Shown: positions 1 through 11,305 of the stretch, in pieces
Layout: each line of letters begins with the position of its first letter
Numbering within the stretch: position 1 is the stretch's first letter
Assembly (NCBI RefSeq): GCF_905220415.1
Contig: NC_059541.1
Location: 7,638,501 to 7,702,500, forward strand
Source of the DNA: Colias croceus
Taxonomy: Eukaryota > Arthropoda > Insecta > Lepidoptera > Pieridae
Direction of reading: 5' to 3'
Length of the DNA: 64,000 nt
Made by a program: the position numbers and the translations under genes
The notes under the pieces: generated by a model
Told to the model about the DNA's origin: nothing
Database searches by the model: none
Seen by the model: the letters and a program-made list of their open reading frames with translations, nothing else

Positions 1-826
1 GAAGATTATAGTTTCTCAAAATAAAGTTTTATCAAAAATTTATATAAGTAAAAAGTTATCAAAAGTCTTAACACCAATAAATTAATTTATAAAATACAGA
101 ATATAGAGAGATTTCTGTGAGAATAAATGAAATATATTAAAAAGATAACTACTGATAAGTTACATGAGATAACATTACTTGTATTGAATACAGTATAACA
201 GATCCATACAATATAACCTATTGGCAAGCATATAATATAAAGTCAATACAAACAAGACATTTTGTTTTCAAGTAAAATTTTAAAAGTTAGTAAAATCACA
301 AATTTAAATAAAACATTTTAAATTCTTTAAAAATTCATCAAAAATATTATTTATGTATAAATTTGCACCTAATTAATATATAATTAATAAAATCTTTATA
401 ACAAAGTTAAATATGATTTTGAATACATGATAATAAAATCAGTTCAATATATAGTAGATACCTTCTACTTACAGACATTTACTACATGACTAAAAGCCAC
501 ATACAATTATTATTAGGTATATTATTCTTGAAATATTTAGGTATAATATTTTTTATATTGTAGTAAAATTTGTGACCAATAAAGACTATGATAATAATTA
601 TTGTAAGTATAAATTAAATCTTAAAAAGGCATCATACAACAAATATAAAATCAACAATTTACAATTAACTAAACTTAATATCAAAACAAAAAATGAGGTT
701 TAAAGGTTTTAGTTCTGCAATATCCTCTAATGCATTTAAATGATTAACATTGAAAGATTACATACACACATATACTTATTTTCAATCCAATCCATTGTAA
801 ATCTCAATATATTTCAAGTGCTGCAT
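1..826. other. AT-rich 3' flank, no gene seen
   Basis: This stretch is very AT-rich and has no long open frame, splice-bounded exon or recognisable repeat. It lies just downstream of the stop codon of the cytochrome b561 gene on the minus strand, so part of it is probably that gene's 3' UTR. I could not place a poly(A) signal with confidence. Confidence 0.5.
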
Positions 827-1619
827 TTAATTAGCATAACCAAGCCTTTCTTTAAGACGAAAATATACTTTAAGGGTGGGTCGCAAAATCGTAAGAATCA
901 TCACCAACAAGACCAATACTAAACATGTATATCTCAATAATTCGCCAAAAGTCCACCAATTTGAAAAGTTGCCTAAAATGATAGTTATTACACCTAAACA
1001 TAATGTCATGAGCCCTACAGAGGCATGCAATATTTTGGTATAAATAGGAGCTAGAAAATCTTTCAATTTAAGACTATATAGAGCACCAAGACCTCCAATG
1101 CTTGTACAAAATGTAAATATTATAGCAGCAAGCCCAAATTTAGCATGTAAAGATACGAAATGAGGTTTATCATGTATAATTTTATTTGTTAGAATTATAA
1201 TAAAACCTGTTAAAATAAATGTTACTGCCATCAACTGCAATACCCAATGTCTGGCACTGCGTAAACGGATAGGCATCCACTCGGTAGCAAAGTCACCAGG
1301 AGTTACTGCATTGACAGCAGTACACATGAATATTAGCCACTGAAAATAAAGAAAATAATGAGGCATCATTATTATTTCTAGTAAAGTATTACTAGTAAGA
1401 CATATTAGACATAAAAATATTTAAATCACTTACCCCAATGGACATAAAAATAGGGTGAAAGGAGAATAAATTTACTCCATCTCTAAAACAGCAATAAATA
1501 ATAATGGCATTAAATAATAATGCGCATACATTATTAATTAAATTCATATAGCTTGGTTTTGCGTTGCCGCTCGGAGGTACAAGTTGTGATGTTTCTGTAG
1601 TGCCGTCCGTAGATGGCAT
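827..1619 (-). CDS. CYB561D2: Cytochrome b561 domain-containing protein 2-like (transmembrane reductase)
   Basis: Two exons on the minus strand, 1619-1434 and 1339-827, joined in phase 0 (donor GGG|GTAAGT, acceptor TTTCAG|TGG), give 232 residues; human CYB561D2 has about 222. The chosen ATG at 1619 starts MPSTDGTTET; the frame is open further upstream, but there the sequence does not look like the family. Family landmarks are LFSFHPIFMSIG at the exon join, RSARHWVLQL, and HAKFGLAAIIF with the second histidine of a haem pair. About five or six hydrophobic helices can be counted. Members of this family are membrane di-haem proteins that pass electrons across endomembranes, with ascorbate as the usual donor. 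The tail is basic (VYFRLKERLGY). There are no frameshifts. The assignment to D2 rather than D1 is from remembered similarity. Confidence 0.85.
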
Positions 1620-2100
1620 ATTAGATATTATTAAATTGATATGGCTATCTGGAAAAAATGATATACTACGTAATTTTATAAACACTTGCGACAATACTCG
1701 TACACCAATCAATAGTTTGATAAAGAAGAAACGTCGCCTGTGCAATATTTACGTATACTTTTTATACATATAATTATTTTATATACTTAAATATAATATA
1801 TGTACGAATGATCGAATAGACTCAATGGGTGAATGGGAAATATAAAATATTTCAATATGGATGTACGTTCCGCACATAAAACGCGTAGCCAGCTGTGCGC
1901 TTCATGGACAATTGACGAATCACAAATGTGAAAACTGTGGTGAAAACCTGAGGTGAAAACTGAAATGTCAAATGACTATTGACTTTTGAGTTTGACATTG
2001 ATGATTGAAGGTGCGCAATAAATAGTTTGTTAGTTGACAGCTGTTGATGGTAGATTTTCAATAAACATTTTTACTCAGAGCAATACCAAACCCAAATAAT
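1620..2100. other. 5' flank of the b561 gene
   Basis: This holds the probable 5' UTR and promoter of the minus-strand b561 gene. There is no clear TATA box or other gene. It is bounded on the right by the TIR element that starts at 2101. Confidence 0.35.
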
Positions 2101-2371
2101 AGCATATACAGACGCTCCGATTCGGTTGGTGCCAACCATCCGACCACGACCAAATCGGAAAGTGAAGAGAGCGGTCGGTCCGACATAATTATTATTAATA
2201 TTGGTTTGACGTGGTCGGATGCGCCGGTGATCCCGACCAAGCCAACTTCCTATCCGATCCAACCAAATTGGAACGTTTGGAAGCTTTGTTCCGACCAAAT
2301 CGGCTCATTCCATAGAGATATAGGTAATTGGCTCATTCGCATTCGCAACGCCGCCTGTGTAGGACGTCAAC

Positions 2372-2800
2372 ATGAACGCCGAGGGAGTTACGGTCACCGA
2401 ACGTGACATAATAATAAAGTTACTTGAACTTTATAAAGACTTTCCCTGTTTGTGGGACTTATGTGACAAAGATTACGCATAATAGAGATGCCAGAAATCA
2501 AGCGTATTTGATTATGCTAGAAGTTTTAAAAAAACGACGTGTGGCACTCGTCGACTGCCGCGGTAAAGCTATTGCATGCTATGCCTTCAAGCCACACCTC
2601 CGCCCGTCGGAGTGGGGAGCGTGAGGTTTTATCGTTACGGAATTTCTCGATTCGGTCCCCGCGCTCAAGGCACGCGATAGAAGCTATACAATAGCTTAAA
2701 AAAATTGACAGTGCGGCTACTTTAAAAACATTGAAAAATAAGTTGGACAATATGCGTACATCCTATAACGCTATTTTAACATTTTTCGATAATACCGGTG
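2372..2800 (+). pseudogene. MADF-domain protein fragment, frameshifted and split by an insertion
   Basis: An ATG at 2372 opens MNAEGVTVTERDIIIKLLEL and continues YKDFPCLWDLCDKDYA, the typical start of a MADF DNA-binding domain. A stop and a frame change follow; the next frame continues HNRDARNQAYLIMLEVLKK (to 2537). The 160-bp repeat at 2538-2697 then interrupts the domain, and it resumes as ATLKTLKNKLDNMRTSY at about 2714. The three pieces in order reproduce the MADF pattern, so one domain was first intact and later broken. It lies wholly within the TIR element and is probably its accessory ORF rather than a host gene. Confidence 0.65.
2538..2697 (+). repeat. SINE-like structured repeat, copy 1
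   Basis: A 160-bp unit running from CGTGTGGCACTCG to CAATAGCTT, followed by an A-rich run. It matches 41001-41162 at nearly every base. It interrupts the MADF frame, so it is a real insertion. Internal pairing is possible between GTGTGGC and GCCACAC. The A-run flank suggests retroposition. Confidence 0.65.
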
Positions 2801-3313
2801 GCATGAGGCAAGACGTCCGTTCACTACTTCATAGCAAACACAGAGCAAGTAATGTATTAATAGCAAAGTCAACTGACAGCTGGAAGACCAACCGTCGGAC
2901 AATCTGTAGCAATGTTGGAATGGTTGCTATGTCGGTTCCAATATGGTTGGCACCAACCGAATCGGAGCGTCTGTATATGCTTTAAACCTATAGAGTACTT
3001 GTATCGAGCGTATACAATTTACATATTATATTTGTTTCTCTCTATCTAAAGAAAACGTCGTATGAAAGAATGAGATAGCTATAGACTACAAGCTACGTTT
3101 CAACATAGTCATGGCACCATTTTTACTATAGGTAGGTACTAAGGGTAGGTACGTATTTATATAGATAGAAGGTGATAGTGATGGCCGATGGGATGTGATT
3201 CAATCGATAAAATCGTGGATGCATTTTCCATTTACGGTTTCGTGAAATAATAAATAATAATAAAAAAAAACAAAATTAATAATTAATTTCAGTTCAATAC
3301 ATTATTTGTTTAA

Positions 3314-3488
3314 TCCTACGAATATAATAAATGCGAAATTATGCAAGAATGGATAACTTTCTCTTTCACTGCTGAACTGATTACCATGAAATTTTGTACA
3401 TACACCAATAGGATAGATTTTATCCCGGAAATCCCACGTGAACGGAAACTGTGCGAGATTTTCTTCAAAAACGCGGGCGGAAAGCTAG
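3314..3488 (+). mobile_element. Non-autonomous Helitron-like element
   Basis: It begins TCCTACGAATATAATAAATG, carries the family core ATCCCGGAAATCC-like segment, and ends AACGCGGGCGGAAAGCTAG before T. The hairpin-plus-CTRR 3' end without inverted repeats is the Helitron signature. The family resembles short lepidopteran (Lep1-type) Helitrons. Confidence 0.65.
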
Positions 3489-3528
3489 TATATTATAAAA
3501 TAAATTTTAAAACTTGAAATGTACCTAA

Positions 3529-3770
3529 TCCTAATACTATTAATTATTATAAAGGCGAAAGTTTGTAAGTATGGATGTATGGATGTTTGTTACTCTTTCA
3601 CGTAAAAACTACTGAACCCATGACAATGAAATTTAGCACACACATATATATATATAGAAGGTAACTTGGATTAACACATAGGGTAGGTTTTATCCCGGAA
3701 ATCCCATGGGAACGGGAACTATGCGGGTTTTCCTTTGAAAACGCGGGCGAAGCCGCGGGCGGAAATCTAG
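3529..3770 (+). mobile_element. Non-autonomous Helitron-like element
   Basis: Starts TCCTAATACTATTAATTATT and ends with hairpin CGGGCGAAGCCGCGGGCG, then GAAATCTAG. It is the same family as 3314-3488 but longer and better preserved, with the segment GTTACTCTTTCACG in the middle. Confidence 0.7.
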
Positions 3771-3867
3771 TTTAAAATAAAGTTAGAAAGGCACAGTCAG
3801 CATGAAGGAATCATGCAGCATTTTAACAAGTTCATAAAAGGACAGTCTTAAAGAAAACATTTTCCTT

Positions 3868-4021
3868 TCAAACTACTAATAAAGCGAAAGTTTTTGATGG
3901 TGGATGTTTGTTACTCTTTCAGGCGAATACTACTAAACCGATTACAATTTGGAAAAATTACTTTTGATCCCGTAAATCCCACAGGAAGGGAAACTATGCG
4001 GGCTTTTCTTTAAAAACGCAT
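3868..4021 (+). mobile_element. Truncated Helitron-like element
   Basis: It carries the 5' part and middle of the same family (ACTACTAATAAAGCGAAAG, GTTACTCTTTCAGGCG), but the copy stops at AAAAACGCA without the terminal hairpin and CTAG. Confidence 0.55.
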
Positions 4022-4226
4022 GTATATCAAGTATGTATTTCAATAGTAGTTTCTCATCTATGAGAACTGTCATTTAATCAACCGTTTAATTTTCACATAG
4101 TTACACAATTAGTAACTTATGTATAAAAAAATTCCAAATAAAAATTCACCTTCTTTAATCAAATGTATTTATTAGGTACAGGAACAAAAAAAACGTAAGC
4201 GTAAGAACTAAGATTGCACAATTCTT

Positions 4227-4887
4227 CTAGAGTTCGAAATGCAGTGAACACAATCTAGCAAATTTCGACGGCGTCCAATCTACTCGTCTCATGTTTTATA
4301 CCCATTTTTTATTTAGCTCTGGAAATCTAAAACAAAATGAATTTAATAATAATCTAAAAGAGAAAATAATAATAAACTAAACACATAAGTCAAATAAAAC
4401 AACCACGTGGTATTTTTTATTTTCCTGCTGTAGAAAATTTACATCTTATTTGCAACAATAACTATTATATAAATCTGATATAAGAAACAAAATAAATAAA
4501 TCAACGTTAATATGAAATAGATTTTATGTCATAAATCGATAATATACGCTGGATGTATTACATCCTGTTCTGTGGTTACATCACTACGGTGGTCGGCCGT
4601 CAGTGGTAACTGGTAAACAAAGAGCATTGCTCTTAGGGTAAACAAAATGCAACTTAGAGTAACAAAATGCCAAACGTGATAATATTGTGACATTTTTTAA
4701 AATTATTTAATTCTTTTGTATTCCACAACCCCATAAAGTGGGTAAATGTTATAGTTACAACATATAATTATAAAAAAGCGCTGATAAAGCCTTCAAATAG
4801 GGTTAAAACATAAATATTTATCAATTTGCTGAAAATCACTTACCGATGGAAAGATATTTTTTCATTGTTTTCATCCAAAACTCCCAT
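4227..4887 (-). pseudogene. THAP zinc-finger domain pseudogene, two exons
   Basis: On the minus strand, exon 4887-4844 reads MGVLDENNEKISFHR and ends phase 2 at CATCG|GTAAGT. Exon 4326-4227 resumes after TTTTAG with FPELNKKWV, a stop codon, then NMRRVDWTPSKFARLCSLHF. ISFHR-FP, W, P-SK and RLCSLHF are the signature positions of the THAP DNA-binding domain (C2CH). The N-terminal cysteines are not in frame and there is one internal stop, so it is dead. THAP domains occur in host transcription factors and in P-superfamily transposases; the origin cannot be decided here. Confidence 0.6.
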
Positions 4888-5428
4888 TCGACTAGTGATA
4901 GCCGGTAGCTATACATACAATACCTAGTGATTTTAGCACACTGACAAAAAGAAACACTATACACTTTATATTAATTTCTAAATATTTCGTTAAAAACACT
5001 TGATGCACCGAGACCTCCAGCTGGAAGGCAAACAAAATATAGCCGGCGCGCTACGTTTGAAGACAGTGCAGATACTCTATCGCTATCTCAATCTGGCTTA
5101 TGCTGTTATTGACTAAGAGTAAGTAGATTAGAAAATATGTATTTTGTTCTGTCTCAATATAAGAACTCTATAGGTTTATTACTCTGAGCATTTTTATGTC
5201 TGCCCCTTGGTCTGCCCACATTAAAAAAAAGTGCTCTTATAAATACAATTTTTTGATATTATATCTCGTTGTAAGCTTAGAGCTTAGAGGTTGTAAGCGT
5301 TGTATAGTTGATATTGATATTATAAATATGTTTCTGTGGTTATACTCAAAAGAAAAATAAACTTTAAAATATTATATTTTAATAAATTGTACTACGACCT
5401 ATTTATTAATTTATGTTCAATATTTATT
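4888..5428. other. Intergenic, nothing recognised
   Basis: AT-rich spacer between the THAP pseudogene and the next repeat. No exon-like frame or inverted repeat was found. Confidence 0.4.
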
Positions 5429-5429
5429 A

Positions 5430-6903
5430 CTAGCTGTGTTCCGCAGTTTTACCCACAGTGCTCCGCTCCTGTTGGTCTTAGCGAGATGATATTATATTAT
5501 AGCCTTCCTCGATGAATGGGCTATCTAAGAGCGTTTTCACATTGTCCGGTCCGATATCGGATATCGGAGCTGACCCAATATGCCAGTGGCTATCGGACGA
5601 TAATTTTCAGTGTTGCCAACCCAATTTTCAAAAAGGCAGTATACCAACAGCAAAAAAGCACTAGTTTGTGTATTTTCAGTCTTCTATGGCGCTAAATCTT
5701 TAAAGAAATTCTTTGCTTTAACCTAAAACCCTTTCTATTAAAAGAAACCTTTTTTTATTAAGAAAACACACATTAAAGTATTTATAGGCATTAAAAATAC
5801 GATTTATACGGCAGCTATTTAATTACCGTATTAAAATATACGGCTATTGGCTGAACTTAAGTAAACAAAAATATATTGCGTTCTTAAATTCAAATATCTA
5901 TCTTCGAAAACATTAGTGTTTATCATCTTTATTTTAACTCATTCTGCCTCGCTCCTCCTACTCGGATGTTGGTTGTGCTGTTTATTGTATTGTTGTCATT
6001 GAGTGCTTTGTTTTTAAGAGACTTCAAAAAAAGGAGGAGATTTCACACCAATTTTATTTTTATTTTGAATTTACAACAAAGAATACAAAGTTTGAAAACT
6101 ATTAATTCTAAAATAATTGCTTATGACAATAAAATAATTTATGTATCTTTACTTACAGGAAATTACAACAATCATATTACAAATATATTTCAACGAGTGA
6201 CAATATTATTTTAGGATATTACAGTGTAATAAGAAAAAGAAAAGAAAATGTGAACAAAGATTGTATCACTTAATAAATTTATCATAGGTACTACACGAAC
6301 TTTTATTAATAGTTATAGTATATAGTGAAAAAATGACTAAATTACTAAAGTAAAGTAATTAAAGTAAAGGTATTTACTAATATGTATTAGGTACTAAAAC
6401 TAATAACTAATATTATGTTGTAGTAGGTATTGATATAAATTTATATAATTTATAATGTGTTAACATATACTATACAAATGACCGATATCAAAACTATTTA
6501 GTAAATAGCACATCTATTAAATAATATGCAGTAATTAATGATATAAAATCTTTTTTACATTTTACTTTTATTTTTTAGAAGTTGTTATTTTTAACGTATT
6601 TATTTTTAATGTGTATGTACAACTATGATCTATCATTTGATTTTTTTTAATTATACCTTTTTTATCAACTGGCAATTTAGTTTTCTCAGTTTTCTCTAAA
6701 AATTTCTGGCAACACTCATGATGATATCGGAACGATTTTATCGGACAATGTGAAAGGGCAAATTGTATCCGATATCGGATATCGGCTATCGACATCCGAT
6801 ATCGGATCGGATAATGTGAAAACGCTCTAATGCCGAAAGAATTTTTCAAATCGGACCGAGATTAACGTGTTCAAACAAAAAAACTCTTCAGCTTTATAAT
6901 ATT
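5430..6903. repeat. Dispersed CTAGCTG-family repeat, split by a DNA transposon
   Basis: The left half (5430-5528) starts CTAGCTGTGTTCCGC and runs to GGGCTATCTAA; the right half (6828-6903) continues TAATGCCGAAAGAA through CTCTTCAGCTTTATAAT. Joining them recreates the same repeat as the uninterrupted copy at 6904. The interruption is the 1299-bp element at 5529. Other copies are at 14957 and 26500. Confidence 0.7.
5529..6827. mobile_element. PIF/Harbinger-like TIR element with TAA duplication
   Basis: The ends are GAGCGTTTTCACATTGTCCG and, inverted on the right, GAGCGTTTTCACATTATCCG; both are followed inward by CCGATATCGGAT words. TAA is duplicated at 5526-5528 and 6828-6830, and the empty site CTATCTAATACCG is visible in the sister repeat copy at about 7009. 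A 3-bp TWA duplication is typical of PIF/Harbinger. No transposase is identifiable. The interior (about 6000-6600) contains a diverged relative of the AACCGACTTCAAA element family found at 49876. Confidence 0.75.
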
Positions 6904-7076
6904 ACTAGCTGCGCTCCGCGGTTTCATCCGCGTGGCTCCGCCCCTGTTGGTCTTAGCGTGATGATAATATAATATAGCCTTCCTCGATGAATGGGCTATC
7001 TAATACCGAAAGAACTTTCAAATCGGACGTAGTTCCGAACAAACTCTTCAGCTATAAAATATTAAGTATAGATTAG
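6904..7076 (+). repeat. CTAGCTG-family repeat, uninterrupted copy
   Basis: Begins CTAGCTGCGCTCCGCGG and ends near CTCTTCAGCTATAAAATATT. It lies directly next to the split copy and shows the empty target site of the 5529-6827 element. Confidence 0.65.
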
Positions 7077-7159
7077 TTTAAGTTGTGGTTTAAGTATTAG
7101 TATTAATTAGACTATAGTCACAGGTATAGTATATTATTAGCTTATTATTAGTGTACCTA

Positions 7160-8762
7160 GATCATATAGTGGGAGTCGAGCATTGCTTCGGCACGAAATG
7201 GGTCAAGCTCGCACCGGGGAAGTTACCACACCCTCACAGAAAACCGGCGTGAAATGGTGGCATATTAACAGTATGCTACCTGGTTTTCGTACCGTGAGTG
7301 AGGGGTCCGGAGACCCAAAAACAAACTCCAAATATGAACGCGGTATTATCAGGCAGAATACCCCAGGAGGGTACCGGCACCTGCGGTGCAGGAGAATCCC
7401 TCCCGCAGCGCCTGCGCTGCGGCAGCCCGTCGTATTCTGGGGCGGGCATAATTCCGCTCGGTCATGTGCCAAGGGGTTCGCAGAGCAAGCGAAGAAAATC
7501 ACCCCCCTCCACTCTCACGGTGGACTTTTGCAACATCCGGGGGCTGCACACTAATTTAAATGCCGTCCACTACCATCTTGAGACGGCTAAGCCGGCCTTG
7601 CTCTTCCTGACTGAGACTCAGATATCAACTCCGGCCGACGTATCTTATCTCACATACCCTGGTTTTAAGCTGGAGCATACTTTTGCACCGCGTGCCGGGG
7701 TATGCGCATACGTTAGGGAAGATATCTGTTGTCGACGTCTTGGCACCCTTGAAGGTGAGGATCTGTCCATTATCTGGCTGCATATTGACTGCGGCGACCA
7801 CCCTCGCGTCTATGTTGTACAGTTCCCTTCTGCGGAGCTTGTGGTTTTAGGCGATTTCAATGCCCACCACGTTGAATGGCTTGGGTCGCGTACAACTGAC
7901 CACGCGGGACGAACTGTACACGATTTCGCTCTAGCCTATGGCCTAACACAGCTGGTCTCATCGCCTACGCGAATACCGGATGTGGAGGGCCATACTCCCT
8001 CTCTTCTGGATCTTCTGCTGACCAAACATCCCGAGAACTATCAGGTCTCCGTCGTGGCCCCACTGGGGTCATCAGACCATTGCCTGATACGGAGTATGGT
8101 GCCACTTACGGGTTCGAAACAGCAGACACCTGCAGCTCGACGCCGTGTGTGGCACTACAAGGCCTGTTTGCTTCTCCTCGGAGGATCCCAACGCTTGTGC
8201 TGAGTCTATCACTGACGTGGTACTGCAGGGTATGGAACTATTTGTGCCATACTCTGTTGTGCCCGTCGGTGGCAAATCCAAGCCTTGGTTTGGATGTTCC
8301 TGTAACATGGCGTCTCGCCAGAAACAGGAACTTTGGGCCGGAGCCCCACAGTATCAACTCCTTCCTCTTGACCGCATCCAACGTCGAGCAGCTCGAATTG
8401 TCGATGACCGTAGGCTTTCCGATAGGCTCGATCCACTGTCAGTGCGGAGAGACGTTGCGTCTCTCTGTATACTGTACAGAATCTACTATGGGGAGTGCTC
8501 TGAGGAATTGTTCCACCTTTTACCAGCCGCACAGTTCCACAACCGGACCTCACACCGTAAAAACCAGTTCCATCTGCACCATCTGGATGGTGTTCCCGAA
8601 CAACTACGACATTGGGGCCTTCAAGAAAAGAGCGTATTTGTCCATTAAAGGCCGGCAAAGCACCTGTAACACTCCTTGTGTTACAAGTGCTTATGGGCGG
8701 TGGTGACCACTTAACATCAGGTGGCCCACCTGCTCCTTTGCTTGCTCTGACATAAAAAAAAA
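7160..8762 (+). mobile_element. Internally deleted LINE (CR1/RTE-like)
   Basis: The 5' end has the GTGGGAGTCGAGC leader and the 3' end is a tail of ATAAAAAAAAAA. The endonuclease region is readable at 7530-8140: DFCNIRGLHTN, LLFLTETQIS, LGDFNAHH, SPTRIPDVEGH, SSDHCLI. The asparagine, glutamate, D-x-N and S-D-H positions of an APE endonuclease are all recognisable. A stretch is missing near 7820 (between RVYVV and PSAELVVLGD). The whole reverse-transcriptase core is deleted: at about 8280-8330 the sequence jumps from the region after the endonuclease to the C-terminal tail RIQRRAARIVDDRRLSDRL. It is a dead deletion derivative. The clade is assigned loosely. Confidence 0.7.
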
Positions 8763-9374
8763 ATCAAGTGTAGATTGAGGTTATAAATAAAAAGCATCAA
8801 CCACAATAGATTTTATATTGTGTCTGTGGTTCCGGGGCCTGAGGTAATAATAATTTACATACGTATAGATTTTAACGCATCTTAATTTCTTTTGAAAAAT
8901 AAGGTTTAAAAAAGAAAGCTTTGGGACCATTGATCTTTAGCATAAAAATATAATATTTTTCTATAATAAATATGAAATCTACTAATTTGGTAGGTCTTCT
9001 TGCTAATGATCACCCTACTCTGAATATATTATTATTCTATCTCTTTTGTATGCATTGGAATGACAAGGGATAGAATATTTTGAGCAAGTTGTGACTTGTC
9101 CGCACAAACAAGTTGTTAAGTTTTTTTTTTATTATCATCCCGAGCTCTACTGCTCCAAAGTTTTCGATTCTGTATTTGCGCATCCTCCGTCGGGAATTAT
9201 TGTGTTGCACAGAGCAAGTAATATAGTATGTGTTGTGTTTTCATTTAAAGTGATATTTGAGTGTTCAGTGTTGGATTTAGTGTTTTGAAATAAATAACCT
9301 GATGTATTATTTCAACTCTAGAACTAGCTGTGAAAATAAAATATTATTGTGAATAGGAATTGGAAGACCAAACA
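8763..9374. promoter_or_regulatory. Possible 5' region of the TNFR-like gene
   Basis: No coding sequence is seen. From about 9090 the base composition rises and looks unique rather than repetitive. An initiator-like TTCAGTG occurs near 9255, about 120 bp before the candidate start codon at 9375. A fragment at about 8806-8850 (GTGGTTCCGGGGCCTGAGG) is shared, inverted, with about 34125-34175. The promoter assignment is inference. Confidence 0.25.
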
Positions 9375-9379
9375 ATGCG
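9375..9379 (+). CDS. Candidate initiating exon 1a of the TNFR-like gene
   Basis: CAAACAATGCG is followed immediately by the near-consensus donor GTAAGTAT. The five coding bases (ATG CG) leave phase 2, exactly what the exon at 25145 needs; the spliced protein would start MRALVACLVTSSLCRTALA, a textbook signal peptide. The first intron would be 15.8 kb. A rival exon exists at 20857. Only RNA data can decide. Confidence 0.4.
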
Positions 9380-9789
9380 GTAAGTATATGTTTATTAAAT
9401 AAATAAAATTAAACACAATTATAATTATTGGTACAATACTTCTGCATGTAGGTACTTAGTTTGAACTTTGAATCGATAGTCGATACAAGCTGTGTACGCC
9501 TGCAGTTTTTAATATTATCTTTTTAATCATCAGGTTCCATAATTATCCTTGTATTTTTTTGTGTTTAATTAATTAAGATACATAATGATTCTATGTATTT
9601 AATTTTTTATTTATGGTAAATAAATGCAAAAATTGCAATGCAAAAATGCATGCAAAAATGTTAAATTTAATATTATCGCTGCATGTCAATCACATGCAAA
9701 TATGTAATTAACAATAATATGATACCTAAAATAAATTGAATCATCCTATAATTCATATTTTAGTGCTTATAGTACTAATAGTCTATTGA

Positions 9790-10560
9790 ATAAAAAGTTC
9801 TAGAGTGCGTGAGTTAGTAACGTAAGATGTTTCTTCGGAAACATGTCAAGAGTCCCTAGGTAATAAACATACTAAAACCCCGGGACACTAGGAGGAGCCC
9901 CGGAGTGGGGGGAGGGGGGAAAAGGTCAATTTTTTAATTTTTCGCTTAAATCTCAAAAACGGTACATGTTAGAGAAAAACTTTCAAGGAAAAGTTGAAAG
10001 GCCATAAAATTATCTTAAGGACGCTGTCACAAATCTGCGTTACTCAAATTTAGGTATCTAACGTCGCCACGTGGTTCGCGGGAACATCACGCTCACGTAA
10101 AAGACGTAAACATAGCGCATTCCATTTTATAGACCATCTTCATACTTGATATTATTTTTTTTTTTTATATTTTTATTGAAATTGATTCCAGAAGATTACT
10201 GGGAAATTTAAAAATTCATTTTGTTACTATTATTAGTAGGTACGATCCTTATAAGTATTTTAGTGTATTCAACCAACTTAAAAAAGTGTGACTATTTTAC
10301 AACAATTTGAATATGAATTGTATTATGGTATACAATATCGAAGCTTTTTAAGAAATGTATAAAATACTTTTTTAAGAATTATTATCATACATAATATTAT
10401 GTTACCGGCAATATATTAAACCCGGCATTGTATGCAATTCTTAGTAAATGTATGTTATTTCGAGAAACAGTCGGAATGAAATAAATTAAATTCGTCACCA
10501 CACATTCACATTACCTATATCTTTAAATCTGAACTTTTCCTAAGTAGCAAACACATTTGC
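9790..10560. other. Intronic spacer, no gene
   Basis: Noncoding. It includes a G-rich run at about 9895-9920 (GTGGGGGGAGGGGGG) and CTTAAGGACGCTG at about 10014, whose inverse CGTCCTTAAG recurs at about 13822 beyond the satellite arrays. Confidence 0.35.
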
Positions 10561-10574
10561 AAATGTGGGTGGTT

Positions 10575-11305
10575 TTTGGGGTAGCTATTAACCAATATGA
10601 GGTCAAAACTAAAATCCAAGATGGCGCCGACGAAAATTTGAAATCTTTTCGTCATGGGTGTCATTTTCAAGGAGTTGGAGTAGCTATTAAATAAGTATTA
10701 ATCAATATGAGGTCAAATCTAAAATCCAAAATGGCGCCGACGACAATTTGACATCATTTCGTCACGGGTGTCATTTTCATGGTTTTTGGGGTAGCTATTA
10801 ACCAATATGAGGTCAAAACTAAAATCCAAGATGGCGCCGACAAAAATTTTATATATTTTCTTCATGGGTGTCATTTTTATGGTTATTGGGGTAACTATTA
10901 ACGAATATGAGGTCAAAACTAAAATCCAAGATGGTGCCGACAAAAATTTTATATATTTTCTTCATGGATGTCATTTTCATGGTTATTGGGGTAGCTATTA
11001 ACCAATATGAGGTCAAAACTAAAATCCAAGATGGCGCCGACGAAAATTTTACATATTTTCGTGATGGGTGTCATTTTCATGGTTATTGGGGTATCTATTA
11101 ACCAATATGAGGTCAAAACTAAAATCCAAGATGGCGCCGACGAAAATTTTACATCTTTTCGACAATGGTGTCATTTTCATGGTTTTTGGGGTAGCTATTA
11201 ACCAACATGAGGTCAAAACTAAAATCGAAGATGGTGTCGACGAAACTTTACATCTTTTCGGCATGGGTGTCATTTTCAAAGTTTTTGAGACAGCTATTAC
11301 CAAAT
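10575..11305 (+). repeat. 100-bp satellite, array 1 (7 units)
   Basis: Seven tandem units, one per 100 bp, each with GTAGCTATTAACCAATATGA, AGGTCAAAACTAAAATCC, AAGATGGCGCCGAC and GGTGTCATTTTCATGG. The first spacing is slightly longer, and the last unit is diverged (AAGATGGTGTCGAC). Because 100 is not a multiple of 3, successive units shift frame, which creates overlapping spurious ORFs in several frames. Confidence 0.9.

Larger units (their letters stand above)
2101..2981. mobile_element. TIR DNA transposon remnant carrying a MADF-domain ORF
   Basis: Perfect 39-bp terminal inverted repeats lie at 2101-2139 and 2943-2981; they begin AGCATATACAGACGCTCCGA. Subterminal copies of ACCAAATCGG and related words flank the inside. 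No convincing target-site duplication was found. The interior holds a decayed MADF-domain reading frame and a 160-bp SINE-like insertion. PIF/Harbinger-type elements commonly carry a Myb/SANT or MADF accessory protein, so this is plausibly a non-autonomous member, but no transposase is present. Confidence 0.75.

Noticed and set aside
5966..6214. 82-codon plus-strand ORF with a hydrophobic start
   Set aside because: It lies inside a TIR element and overlaps repeat-derived sequence; no transposase or membrane-protein family is recognisable.
7203..7502. 99-codon minus-strand ORF
   Set aside because: It is the shadow of the GC-rich 5' part of the plus-strand LINE.
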